A DNA stretch of 64,000 bases from Paraescarpia echinospica (lineage: Eukaryota; Annelida; Polychaeta; Sabellida; Siboglinidae): the NCBI GenBank assembly GCA_020002185.1, contig CM034539.1, forward strand, positions 30,707,750 to 30,771,749, written 5' to 3'. A program made the position numbers and the translations under genes. The notes beneath the pieces are model-generated. The model was given only the letters and a program-made list of their open reading frames with translations, did not search any database and was not told the DNA's origin. Below are positions 12,070 through 23,365 of this stretch, piece by piece. Each line of letters starts with the position of its first letter. Within the stretch, counting starts at the first letter, position 1.

Positions 12070-12963
12070 TGTTAAAAGCCACGAGTTTGGCCATTGAGGT
12101 TCCGATTTTTGATTGGTCGATGACTGTGGACGCCATTTTCGGTCCAACGCGTCCTCAGGGAGAACACTTACACTTACAGGTTAATGGGCTGATTTAGGCC
12201 ATTGGCCTTTGTTGGTGCCCATATCCCAGTGTTTGTCGAGTCTGGCCTTAAACTGTGTGACGGTCTTGGCATCTACCACATGTTGTGGGAGCTTGTTCCA
12301 CTGATCCACGGCTCTAACTGAGAAGTAATTCTGTCTGACCAGCAGTCTTGTTCTTTGCTTGAAAAGCTTTCTCGTGTGTCCTCCTGTTGCTGTACTGTCC
12401 CTCTCCTGGAATAAGTTACGAGCTTCAACTTTGTCGATTCCGTTAAGTATTTTGTACGTTTCAATAAGGTCGCCTCTCTGACGTCGGTAATACAACGAGT
12501 GTAGTTTCAGTTGTTGTAATCGTTGTTCGTATTTGAGCTTTGCTATGCTGGTAACCAGCTTGGTTGCTCTTCGCTGTACCTTTTCGAGGATGTCAATGTC
12601 CTTTGCCAGATATGGGCACCATGCTTGTACACAAAATTCGAGGTGTGGACGGACATATGCCCGGTAGAGTGTCACAAATGATTTCTTGGTCATGTGCTTA
12701 AAACTTCTCTTTACCATGCCAAGAGCTTGCATGGCTTTCTTTGCTGCTTTCTGGCATTGCACAGTCGGTTTTAGGTTGGTTGTCACCCACACCCCAACGT
12801 CCTTTTCTTCGTTTGTTGTCTCGAGGTTCACTATGGTTCCAGTCTTGTGTGTCATAGTGTACATTTTGTGTGGCGATTTCCCCACTTTCATTAACTCTCG
12901 GGGTTGAATTGTAGCAAACATTCTTTACTCCAATCTTCGAGGGTGTCAATGTCAGTTTGCAGG
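12070..12963 (-). mobile_element. CR1-like LINE 3' part, 5'-truncated, intact C-terminal ORF
   Basis: An open frame on the minus strand (12181-12963) encodes the C-terminal part of a CR1-like ORF2: LEDWSKECLLQFNP, EEKDVGVWVTTNLKP, YVRPHLEFCVQAWCPYLAKD, EKVQRRATKLV and YFSVRAVDQWNKLPQHVV, ending in TAA at 12181. It lacks the endonuclease and catalytic RT boxes, as is usual for 5'-truncated LINEs. It lies tail to tail with the plus-strand CR1 copy and is a different subfamily. The truncation point at about 12963 falls a few bases before the start codon of the THAP exon. Confidence 0.9.
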
Positions 12964-12968
12964 ATGCA

Positions 12969-13150
12969 ATGCCGTGCTGTTCTGCTTGGGGATGCTCTAA
13001 TTGTAGCGAAACTGGTATACGGTTATTCTGGTTTTCTTTCGGTAAAAGCAGGAGGAAGGTATGGGAAGCGAAATTGAAACGGGAAGGTTGGAGACCAAAG
13101 CCAGGGGGGCTCAAAACTGTGCGAGGTAGATGGCGATATTCAAGGCTCAA
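12969..13150 (+). CDS. THAP-domain exon, partial
   Basis: The frame starting at ATG 12969 begins MPCCSAWGCSN. This has the Cys-x-Ala-x-Gly-Cys start of a THAP zinc-binding DNA-binding domain, followed by the expected aromatic block (FWFSF), a basic RRKVWEAKL segment and GWRPK, the conserved Trp-x-Pro region. The second zinc pair (Cys-x2-His) is not in this frame, so it would lie in a further exon or be lost. Possible donors lie just after the Trp-x-Pro block and near 13152 (CAAG then GTTAATG). It could be the first exon of a host THAP gene or of a P-element-like transposase. I found no convincing second exon nearby, because the Gypsy element follows at 13253. Confidence 0.5.
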
Positions 13151-13252
13151 GCCAAGGTTAATGCACTAGACTAGTAGTGGTTCGCAATTTTGTCGTACGC
13201 AATAGGAAAAGCTCGTTTAAAGAAAAACGACGGCAAACGTTTCCATACGATA

Positions 13253-13621
13253 TAGATTGTCAGCCGTCAGTGTCATCGACGCAAGCCTGGCCTACGGGCA
13301 CTTGTTGACATATTAATTAGCACAGCAAACGGAATACAGAACATCTAACGGTCTATTGAGTAAACAATATTGATCTACGTCACAAACAGCACTAGTAATC
13401 GTATAAGTCGGACGTAACTAAATAAGGTGTGTGGCTTAAAATGCAATTATTACCGTTGTATAATGATAGTTCCACAGCAACAAGACGCGAACATGGCTGT
13501 TGTGGTGCCCGGATGAGACGCGCTACGTCACACAATAATTAAAGTCGAGCTAACGGTGAACATCAATGTAATGTGGTGCACTCTAGCGATGAGCGAACAA
13601 ATAAGATTTCAACATGTTACA
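13253..13621 (-). repeat. Gypsy 3' LTR, truncated (~369 bp)
   Basis: Identical in layout to 20024-20414, starting TAGATTGTCAGCCGTCAG and ending CAACATGTTACA. It carries only the first third of the LTR in element sense. The remaining ~800 bp seen in the other LTR are absent, and unrelated sequence begins left of 13253. Confidence 0.93.
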
Positions 13622-13640
13622 GACTCCCCTGCTTAATGTT
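13622..13640 (-). other. Gypsy polypurine tract
   Basis: On the minus strand the sequence directly before the 3' LTR reads AAGCAGGGGAGTC. This is the purine-rich stretch expected to prime plus-strand DNA synthesis, and its position fixes the LTR edge at 13621. Confidence 0.75.
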
Positions 13641-13683
13641 GACGTCTCGACAACTTCGAACAACTTACGCTAAATGCTTTGAA

Positions 13684-16600
13684 CTACATATCACGACGAG
13701 GAACAACTCCGGCCAACATTTGCATTAACAATAATTGCGTCTGACTGACGTTAGCTAAAATACGTTTGTCTACTTCAGATAGCAGGTTGTTCGTATCTAC
13801 ACCTTCCTGTCTAGCGGACGTTGGTAGGTGGTGCGGGTTTAGGTGAGTACCCTTGGTTGTTCGCCTAGACTGACGTACTGGAAATTGATTGACAGGAGGC
13901 ATTGTGAGGTGCTCCCATGCTCTGTCCAAACCAGGTGGTTCTGGCTTCACAGCAGCTGCATTGTCAGATCGAGCACCGTTTTCTACATCTCCCTCTCGTT
14001 CGGGCAACTTCCCTCCTTGGGGCGGTTCGGACGGGATCACGAGGTCATATTCGTCGTCGCTAGCTGTTGGAGGTTCAACTTCTGCTTGCGGGTTACCGAC
14101 GGGTCCCCGTGAGTCTATGCGCTCTTTGTTGGGTGGGATGACCATCTCATCGTTATTCTCAACTGAAGGAGTCTCATCTTCCGATTCGGAGCTTTCGACA
14201 AGTTCTCGTGAATCAAGAAGTTCCCTGCGATAGACTGTTTTTGATGGTCCGCTCCCATCCAATGGCTCAACCTCGTACACGTTGGGGAGTTTCCTCTCGA
14301 TGACTTTGTACGGTGCCGGAAGGAACGTGTCTTGGATCTTGTTACGTCCCTTGACACCTCGGTTTCGCAAGAACACACGGGTTCCAATGGAGATGTCAGT
14401 GTCGTCTGCGTTAGCATTGCGGTGAGCCATCCGGCGGAGTGCCTGTTTCTCCGTCATGGCGTTACTCAAACGAAACGCCTCCTTCAGTCTGTAGTGATGG
14501 CCGGTCACCCATTCGTCAATCCACTTTCCGGTTCCTCTGCCGCGACATCCAATACGTGGTCTATCGGGAGTCGAGGTTCACGACCGAAGAACAAGTAGTG
14601 CGGTGAGTAACCAGTAGAGGAGTGTGGCGTGCAATTGTATGCGTACATCAGTTCCGGCAGATATTCTGGCCACTTCCTCTTCTTGTCTGGCGGTAACGTA
14701 CGTAACCGATCGTGAAGCGTGCGGTTGAATCTTTCGCATTGACCGTTGCCCTCGGGATGGTAAGCAGTAGTGCGAGTCTTTGTGATTCCGTAGATGTTGC
14801 AAAGTTCGCGGATGATTTCGCTCTCGAAGTTTCGACCTTGATCACTGTGGATCCTCTCGGGCACACCATACCGCACGAACCATTCTTTCACCAGTGTCTT
14901 CGCTACTGTCTTCGCTTTTTGGTCGCGTGTTGGTACTGCTTGGGTAAGCTTGGTGAAAACGTCAGTGAGGACTAAGACGTTTTCTAGACCATTGTTAGCT
15001 GGCTCCAACAGGGTGTAGTCGATCGCGAGAACTTCGAGTGGTCTGCTGGCGGTGAAGCTCCCGATCGTTGGGCGACATGGCTTCGCGGCTTTCGCGAGCA
15101 TGCACCGTCTACACTTCTTGCAGTACTCTTCAATGTCGTGTGCCATTCCAGGCCAAAAGCATCTGGCGCGGGCCAGCGCGAGAGTCTTTTCCGTGGCTTG
15201 ATGACCAACTTGATCGTGAAGCGCCTCTAGGACTTGTTTCCTCAATGCCTCGGGTACAAGAAGTTGCTGGATAGTGTCGCCGTTCTTCTTCACTGTGCGA
15301 CGCAGAACACCATCACTACAGGATATTCGGCCCCACTCGTTCAGCAACTTTCGTGTCGCCTTGTCCTCCGCCATTATTTCTCGGGTTGATGGCGTTCTGC
15401 CTGTGCTCCAGAATGTCCATAGTCGTCCGATGTGTGTGTCTGCTTGTTGCAACTTGGAGAGATCTTCTCGGCCGATGCGAGGCAGTGTCGTCATTGCTGT
15501 GGCGTCTGCTGCTATGTGGTCCACTCGTGCTTGAATGCGCTGGGTGCGGGCATCGTGGACGGCGATCGGTAGAACAACTGGAAGTGCCATCGATTTCAGG
15601 GCGATATCCAGCTCAGTCGATATGTGTTCCTCGCTCAAGACGTACTGTGGTTTCCGACTAAGGGCGTCGGCGTTTCCGTTACTTCTCCCGGAACGATACT
15701 TGACATCAAAGGAGAACAATGCAAGATCCGCAGCCCAGCGCATTTCTGTAGCTCCCAGTTTGGTCGTCGTCTGTATGTAACTCAGTGGATTGTTATCAGT
15801 GTACACAGTGAAATGTGCACCCAACAGCATATCACGAAACTTTACTGCCACTGCCCAGTGTAAGGCTAAGAGTTCCAGCTTTATGCTGCTGTAGTTCTGC
15901 ATGTTCCGTTCCGGCTCGCGCAGATCTCGACTGGCATAGCTGAGGACGACCATGCCGTTCTCCTGTTGTTGTGACTGCACTGCTCCCAAGCCATTTAGGC
16001 TTGCGTCGGTTTCCAGGATGAAGGGTCTCGTAAAGTCGGGGTAGCCTAAGATGGGTGCCGACACCAATCGTCGCTTCAGCTCATGAAATGCACTGCTGCA
16101 CGATTCCTCCCACCGCTCAGAGAATGGTGACGTTTTGGTGTTCCTCGTTTTGCGCTTCTTCTTCGGGTCTCCCAGCAAAGCGTGAAGAGGAGCGGCGGTC
16201 TTTGCGTATCCGGGAACGAATCTCCGATAGTATCCAGCCAGCCCAAGAAATTGTCTCATCTCAGATTCGCTGGTCGGTGTGGGCCAGTTGTCGACTACAT
16301 TGGTTTTATCTGGGTCGGGCAAGATCCCGTCCTCTGTGACCAAGTGTACCAGGTATCTCAGTTTCTGGTAGAAGAGCTGACACTTCTCAGGTTTCATCTT
16401 CAGGTTATGTCGACCCAGTCTGTCTAAAACCATATCCAGTCGTTCGACGGTTTCGTCAAACGTCCTTCCGAACACCAAGATGTCGTCCAGATAAATCAGG
16501 AGAGTTTGGAAGTTTTGGTCTCCAAACAGGCCGTCCATCAATCTCATGAAGGTCGCTGGAGAATTACAAAGGCCAAACGGCATACGGGTGTACTCGTATA

Positions 16601-18044
16601 GGCCACCCGTACCCACTCGGAAAGCAGTCTTCTACACGTCTTCTTCTGCCATCGGGATCTGATGGAAGCCGTGCGCGAGATCTAGGCTGACGAAGTACCT
16701 AGCGCCGTTTAGCGCTTGCAGCGCCTCCTCTATTCTAGGCAGCGGATATGCGTCCTTATGCGTCTTTGCGTTGAGAGAACGGTAATCTACACAGAGTCTC
16801 ATCGTGCCATCCTTCTTGCGAACCACAACAACGGGTGCGGCATATGCGCTCGTCGAAGGTCTGATGATTTGGCGCTCCAAACTCTTCTTCAAGTACTCTC
16901 GCACTTCTCCCCAATGATGAGGCGGAACCCTACGATGTGCCACCTTCACGGGATTGTCGTCGGTTGTGCGGATCCGATGCGTAATCAGGTCACAGAACCC
17001 GATGTCGTCTTCGTCCTGACTGAATACACTGTAATGTCTAGTTATCAGGGTCCGCAGTGCTGCATGCTGTTCACTACTCAGGTCACTGACCTTCATGCGA
17101 GAGAGTAGAGTCTCTATATCCTGCTTCGCATCAGCAGAGGCGACTTCGTTTACGAACACCTCCTGTTTTCCATCAAATGCGATCTCTATCTCTGACTTTG
17201 GAGAAGCACTCTGCAGAATACCAACCGGCGTTCTCGGTTGAAGATAGATATCGTGATCGCTGAAGTTCGCAACCTGTACCGGAATCATTCCTGCATGATC
17301 GACGGTAACGTAGGCACGACCTAACTCTATGCCTTGCGGTAGCGACCTGCGGTGTGCGTCGTGACGCTCGATGAGGCATTCGTGAACCTGACCATCGACG
17401 CGAGGCCTTGTTGATCCTCGAATGACGCGTATGGACCGTGCTGCTATCAACTGCGGCTTCCTGCCTGCGACTCGAACCCTAGTACCAGACTCGTCAGTTG
17501 TGTCACGCTTGACTCCACAATATACCGCCAACGTATGCGCCCAGGCGCGTCCTCCAACCTTCCCTAAAGACGCAAGAAAGTCGTCTCCTTGTGCGGATAG
17601 TTGTTCTCTTACGTCACGGAGCACGTTGCAGCCAATGACAACCGGAACAGCTTTCTTCCTTTCCGACAAAGCGATGCCGACAGAGTCCCGCACGATCAGG
17701 AATCCCATTGCACTAAACGTATGCCCGAGAAACGCGATAGGTAGCTCGATGTAACCGACGTAGGGGATATCTAGACCTTGCGCCGCGGAAATGCGCAAAT
17801 AGGGTGACACGTCAACTATACTCGCAGCGTGCTGCTTCAAGTGCCTACGGAAGAACGACTCTGTGATCGTAGACACCTGAGCACCTGTGTCCAATAAACA
17901 GTTGAACGATACCCCTCCAATCTGCACACATGCTTCCGGGCATTCGCCTATAGCTTTGTATAGTGTAGAGCCGATAGCAACTTCTGGCTCCGACGTGTGG
18001 CTCTCAACGGCGGGTGCTAGTGGAAATCCGGGCGGGTGTTCGGT
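13684..18044 (-). pseudogene. Gypsy pol: protease, RT, RNase H, integrase
   Basis: The pol frame opens at 18044 and overlaps the end of gag by about 28 nt in the -1 frame, the usual arrangement for frameshift expression. I saw no canonical slippery heptamer. Domains in order are the aspartic protease (LLDTGAQVSTI near 17895), RT (DYRSLNAKTHKDAYPLPRI, FVSLDLAHGFHQ and YLDDILVFG near 16490), RNase H ([22 protein letters not shown]), the integrase HHCC zinc domain (HDQVGHQ, CKKCRRC near 15110), the DDE core ([31 protein letters not shown]) and a C-terminal domain (13684-14508). An in-frame TAG at 16632-16634 cuts RT between the LAHGFHQ and [10 protein letters not shown] blocks. A frame change near 14505-14540 separates the core from the C-terminal domain. 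Confidence 0.95.
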
Positions 18045-18970
18045 CTAGAGCGGCTATTGCGGCACTCACGACAGACATGGCCTGGTTCTCCGCATGCCCA
18101 GCATTCTACCGGACGTCGTCGCTGTTTGTCACGCTGCTGATTCTGATGCAACTGGGTGGACTTCATCACGGCTGTCAACTCGTCTATCTGTTTCCCCTGT
18201 TGCTGTAGAATTTCCTCCTGTCGCCTTAGAATCACCGCTATGCCTTCGGGGATGGCGGTGGTTTCATGGTGCGACGCTGTAATGGCGGTGTCTCCACCTG
18301 CCCACTCAATGGCTCTGTCACGCATCTCAAAGAAACTGAGAGATGAAGCATCATGCATCAGGCGCCGCATCTCTCTTGTGAGACTCTGGTCTGACACTGC
18401 TGCCGCTAGACGCTCCTTTAGGGTCCGGTCCCTCCTGCCAGCATAGGCGACATCTTTTTCCACGATTTTATTGAACAAGTCCACCAGCTTCAGTGAACAG
18501 TCGATGATGGATTCGCCTGGTAGTTGCCTGTATTGAAAAAGGCGCTCCTGTAGGGTTGCGACATCATTGCCGTCTCCGAACGCAGCCAGGATTGCCGCGA
18601 AGATGTCCTCGGTCTTCTCCAGGCCGCGCCCGGCAATCTCAAGTCGCGCCTTGCCCCTCAGGTGACCTACCACCAAAGCGCATGCGGCGATATCTGACAT
18701 GGGATTGCCAGCGAGATGGCAGCGCATGTCTTCAACCCACTCGGCGACATCCGGGTCGCCCTGTCACTCGGCCCGTCCCCCCAGTCGCTCCAACCGGCGG
18801 GTCTGGGCCACAACAAATCGCGGTAGCGGGTCAGTGGCAAGTGTCGATCTGGCGGTCGCTTCCCTTACTCTTTCTAGTTCGTGTTGCGCCGCCATCACCT
18901 TCTCGCGGGCGTCTGCAGACTTCTGTTGCTCCGCCTTCAAAAGCGCGCGGAGGTCCTCGGTGGTAGACAT
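18017..18970 (-). pseudogene. Gypsy gag with one in-frame TGA
   Basis: From ATG at 18970 the frame runs 318 codons to TAG at 18017, broken only by TGA at 18764-18766. The N-terminus is a short coiled coil (EDLRALLKAEQQKSADAREK). The middle resembles a capsid-like helical region (DVAEWVEDM, ERLFQYRQLPGESIIDC), and the C-terminus has a CCHC zinc knuckle, CWACGEPGHVCREC, which binds RNA. The TGA could come from CGA by CpG decay. The single break and its fresh look suggest recent inactivation rather than long drift. Confidence 0.92.
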
Positions 18971-19203
18971 CGTACAGTTAGACACAGGGCAGTATAGCTT
19001 CACTCACATACATACAATCACACACAACGCAGTGCAATACACAGTGTGTCTATGAGTGTTCGATTATGTCTATGTATGTACGAGTATGTCTACACATGTA
19101 CACATTGGTATTGGTGACGAATGTCAATGGCGAGTCGAGATAGTCGAAGTGGTCATCTTGCCGTCTCAGGGGGCATGTCGGGTCGTCTCAACGGTCAATG
19201 TAC

Positions 19204-19221
19204 CCTGCTCGCAGCGCCAAT
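19204..19221 (-). other. Gypsy primer-binding site
   Basis: Immediately inside the 5' LTR the minus strand reads TTGGCGCTGCGAGCAGGG. It begins with the TGG complementary to a tRNA CCA end and is partly similar to sites using tRNA-Lys, though I cannot assign the tRNA. It sets the LTR edge at 19222. Confidence 0.8.
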
Positions 19222-20414
19222 TGTGACAACTCGAAACTTTGTCGGGGTTGCAGGTTTATTGAAGGGAAACGAGTTCACACCCTGACAACGGAATGCAAAA
19301 TACAGTGAATAGATGCGCCATTTTACATGCATTACATTATAGGACCGGTGAGAGGTTGTCTACAATTGCAGTCTGCTACGCACTACGTTACCATCATCAT
19401 GCATGCATGTTATCAGTTTCAGTTGGTCCGTCTGAACAAAAGGTATATCTAGTTAGCCTAGCAAATGCAGTATACATTGATAATTAACTAACAATACGCA
19501 GTAAACTAACTACACGCAACGATTGTTAACACGACATATTATTATATAATGATTATATAATCAGGTACAATATAGTCTAGAAGGCATCATTTCACAAACG
19601 CACCCCTGAGAGGCGACAGTCATGCGGCGGTCCACAGTCTACATTTGTAGGTTAGTTCACTTCTTGAGTGTGCCCGCGGTTGTTCAGCACGCTGTAAAAT
19701 GGATCGACTGATAGTAACATGCCTAGAATGCCTGTGTATAACTGCGACGATTGTATAATTACTCAAAATGACAGCCTATAAATAGGGCCTACAGTGTAAG
19801 CGTAGCAATGATTGCGCCTACGGCTACAGTAGCATACTATACTATGCAGCAATCTTGCCTATATTATAACATGAGCTCATCATGCAGTAATTAGCCTACA
19901 GTGGCAAGTACAAGACTACACGGCAATTGTCTGTATCAACATGATGAGATATGTTATTATTACAATTACAAACGCATACAAAAGGCTAACGAACATACGC
20001 TTAGTATAATCTATGGTTACTATTAGATTGTCAGCCGTCAGTGTCATCGACGCAAGCCTGGCCTACGGGCACTTGTTGACATATTAATTAGCACATCAAA
20101 CGGAATACAGAACATCTAACAGTCTATTGAGTAAACAATATTGATCTACGTCACAAACAGCACTAGTAATCGTATAAGTAGGACGTAACTAAATAAGGTG
20201 TGTGGCTTAAAATGCAATTATTACCGTTGTATAATGATAGTTTCACCGCAACAAGACGCGAACATGGCTGTTGTGGTGCCCGGATGAGACGCGCTACGTC
20301 ACACAATAATTAAAGTCGAGCTGACGGTGATTTAAAGTCGAGCTAACGGTGAACATCAATGTAATGTGGTGCACTCTAGCGATGAGCGAACAAATAAGAT
20401 TTCAACATGTTACA
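19222..20414 (-). repeat. Gypsy 5' LTR (~1193 bp)
   Basis: Bounded by TG (TGTGACAACTCG) at 19222 and CA (ATGTTACA) at 20414. The outer 386 bp match the truncated 3' LTR. It contains a 22-bp tandem duplication (TTAAAGTCGAGCT... at 20310-20330 and 20331-20352) absent from the other LTR. On the minus strand AATAAACCTGCAACC near 19245-19262 contains a possible polyadenylation signal. Confidence 0.88.
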
Positions 20415-20419
20415 CATGT

Positions 20420-20830
20420 TTGCACTGGAGCATGCTAGGAACATGATTTTGGTGTTTATACACATGTTCTGGCATATGAGGAATGCAATGGAACCATTTC
20501 CAATGATGTCCGACTATGTTCACATAATAAAAATTCAAAATGGCCGCCATTTTCACAGAAATTAGCAAACAAAATCGAGCATAACATTTGATTGGTTTAT
20601 GCTAGAGACACGATTTAGGTGTCCATCCCTATGTTTTGCCATATCAGGAATTCAATGGAACCATTTCCAATGATGCCCGACTATGAACACCTGACTAGAA
20701 TTCAAAATGGTCGTAATTTTTACCGAAAATAGCCAAAATCGACCATGACTTTTGATTGGATGATGCCAGAAACATGATTTTTTTGTGCATAATGAGTTCA
20801 TTGGAATTTTTGTAAATGATTTTGTATTGA
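20420..20830. repeat. Tandem repeat, ~167 bp unit
   Basis: GGAATGCAATGGAACCATTT near 20480 and GGAATTCAATGGAACCATTT near 20647 start two similar units containing AATTCAAAATGG and an AACATGATTT/ACACGATTTAGG block. A partial third copy follows. It lies between the Gypsy LTR and the nuclease-like pseudogene. No gene is seen from 20831 to 21240. Confidence 0.7.
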
Positions 20831-21240
20831 TGTGACATGGCAATAAAGCTGTTGTTAAAATTGGGACGTTTGTAAGATAACATTTATTTACAGTTCTTCA
20901 TCTGCAATGATCAGTCATCATGACTGAGCTACGAGTATAGCTATATATACATGTACATGTATATGGCTACTTCTGACAAGAAACATATAAAAGCTTTGCA
21001 AAATGGCATGCAGTAATCACGAATGAATCTGTATCATACACGTATAACATTTAAAAGTACAAAATTCAAAGTAAGAACTACTCAATTATAAATTTGCTGA
21101 AACACAATGAAACACAATTTGAGACCTTTTTTGTAATGCCAGGTTTCATTTGAACATTGACAATGTGTATATTATTAATCAATTCAAAACCAACGATATA
21201 TGAAAGGGACGCCATTCACATTACATTCTCATAGAAAAGT

Positions 21241-22651
21241 TTAGTCCCGCCATTCTCTCTCATCTTCCTCTTCTATTTCCTCTGTACTGTCACCTTCTTC
21301 CTCATTACCATATCTAGCGTCATTCTCATGCTCATCGTGTTTGGTGACCGGGTTGAGACACATGGCTTCACCAACACAGAAACAATACGGTGTGTAGGAC
21401 AATTCTGCAGAATGACAGCTACATGCATGACTGCTGCAAGCTTTTCTTAGAGACCACATGGATAGGACACAGTATCGCAGCCTGACAGTGCATGCATACC
21501 AAGCAGTTGGAGGGATTTCGGACCAAGGAGGAAAGTACTTTCATTGAAGTTGAGGATAGCCCCACTCCATCGAGCTAGCTGCACACTGGCTGTCACCTGC
21601 GTACTCCACACCCAGAAGATAAGCAGAACTAAGACGTCTGTGTCATCGCTGATCACTCGAACAGTTTTCTTACCATTCTTCAAAGCCTCCAGAAGATAAC
21701 TAATGATAATAATATATGCTTCATCAAGGCTGAACACGCCCTCCTCTCTTCCAACCATCGTCACATTGTTGCCCAAACTGAATGTGAAGAGAACCTTAAT
21801 GAGAGCCTTCTTATTTGCCTTGCTCTTCATGATGGCGTCGCGGCATGGGAGCTTGCTGGATATTGTGATGTTATAGTCAACAGCCCCTTCACCTGCACGC
21901 CGGATTCGTTCATGGTCCTTTGCTGACGGGTTATCATAACGATAAAAAATGTACTGGTTGAGTCTGTCCTTCATCCTGTTGGCAAGATCTGAAGCAGACC
22001 CAGCACAGGGCCAAACAATATGATATAGAAGTTGCTGGCCATCGACGATCACTATATTTGGAGCTGCTGGTTGAAGATCATCCACTTTCAGTTTAGAAAC
22101 GAGAGTGGATTTTGTCCCAGACCTCAGACATCCATATTCATCAGTGATTGATGCAGGGACAGCGCACAGTTCATAGTCAAAAAAAATTTGAAGTGCTGCC
22201 CTACCGTGATGAGACGACTGAATAGAGATGCTATGTCATAGAGCGTCTTATCACCTATGGTCGGCCACGCTACATTTGATTGATTCCATGGTTTTGACTT
22301 TTATTTTTAGGGAAAGCCGTTAGGCAATGACGACCTGAAGTCTAGGAGCATGCCCTCCCCTATCTTAAGGGCTTCCTCGATGGTGACAGAAGCACTCGCC
22401 ACGTTACCATTAATAATGTTATAGAGGCACGGACTTGTCATTTTAAGAGGATGGGAATACTTCTTCAACTCCTCGTAAACACGATTCCTGTCATCTGTAT
22501 AGAGTAGGCGCCTCTTCTCTCCCTCCTCCTCCTCCTTACGTTTCTCGTCCTTACGCTTCTCCTCCTTCTTCTCCTCATTAGCTGAGTACATGGACTCCAT
22601 GGCAAGTGTGACATGGGCACAGATGGGGTAGGACGCCACCCAAATGAACAC
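21241..22651 (-). pseudogene. PIN/XPG-nuclease-like multicopy family member, broken
   Basis: Minus-strand remnant of a protein family I recognise as widespread and multicopy in invertebrate genomes. In coding order: a charged N-terminal part with KKYSHPL, LYNIINGNVA and SSLPNGF (22307-22651); DIASLFSRLITVGQ and ELCAVPASITDEYGC (about 22100-22250, in shifting frames); then 21447-22085 with IVDGQQLLYHI, RVISDDTDVLVLL (XPG-I/PIN-like acidic block) and GMHALSGCDTVSYP. The C-terminus has a Cys-rich RKACSSHACSC block and an acidic tail (21241-21459). The region between SGCDTVSYP and the Cys-rich block is far too short, so an internal deletion is likely, besides one-base frame breaks near 22190 and 21450. 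Academ-type DNA transposons encode XPG-like nucleases, so a transposon origin is possible but unproven. Confidence 0.6.
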
Positions 22652-22856
22652 ACGGATTGTCGGGGCCTAATCGAATCCACAAATTTATATATTTTACCAT
22701 GGCTAGATTTTATTTAAACACAGTGAACAATGTTGTAAACTTTCTGACTAAGACCATTTGGCCGACGATGTACGTAACATTTTCGAAAAATCGGACAGAA
22801 AAAAAAGAAAAACGTGCCTGCACAGTTTCCCGTAAGTATATGGTCCCCATATAAAT

Positions 22857-23365
22857 AAAAATATAAGGATGCAATAGAAATTGTGCAGAGACGTGCAACT
22901 AAGCAACTTCCAGGAATTAAGGATACTCCTTACCAAGAAAGATATGAGGTTGAAACTCCCCACGTTAGCATATAGAAGAACACGCGGAGATATGATAGAA
23001 GTATATAAACTGTTAAAAGGGAAGTATGATATTAATGTATCTTTTAACATTGTCATGTTATGCAAAAAGTGTAAAATAAAGGAAGGAACAAGGGGTCATA
23101 GTTTGAAATTATTCCAAGACCGTTCACATGTAAATACAAGAAAGGAGAGTTTTTCAATCAGAGTTACAAGATTATGGAACAATTTACCATAACAGGTAAT
23201 AAATACACCTAGTATCAACTCATTTAAAACCCGCCTAGATAACCACTGGAGAACGGAAGAATTTCTCTACGACTGCAAAGCCGCCTTATCAGGAAGCCGT
23301 AGAGCTTTTACAGAAACAGACGTAGATCTGACCATCGAGGCCACCGCCTACGGTCAGGAATAACC
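22857..23365 (+). mobile_element. LINE 3' fragment (CR1-like)
   Basis: The plus strand encodes the C-terminal tail of a LINE ORF2: IEIVQRRATKQLPGI, then YRRTRGDMIEVYKLLKG, TRGHSLKLFQDRS, SFSIRVTRLWNNLP and FKTRLDNHWR, with breaks near 22935 and 23190. No RT catalytic region is present. It is a separate subfamily from the two CR1 copies to the left. Confidence 0.85.

Larger units (their letters stand above)
13253..20414 (-). mobile_element. Ty3/Gypsy LTR retrotransposon with unequal LTRs
   Basis: The element runs on the minus strand: 5' LTR 19222-20414, primer-binding site, gag, pol (protease-RT-RNase H-integrase), purine-rich tract and a truncated 3' LTR 13253-13621. The LTR copies match closely except for a 22-bp tandem duplication in the right one. 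Domain order RT before integrase identifies Ty3/Gypsy (Metaviridae-type) rather than Copia. Inactivating changes are a TGA in gag (18764-18766), a TAG in RT (16632-16634) and a frameshift at the integrase C-terminus (near 14505-14540). No target duplication can be read because the 3' LTR end is missing. I see no envelope gene. Confidence 0.95.

Noticed and set aside
13684..14508. Possible third ORF or envelope of the Gypsy element
   Set aside because: The start is a frame-shifted continuation of the integrase C-terminal domain; no signal peptide or membrane helix is seen.
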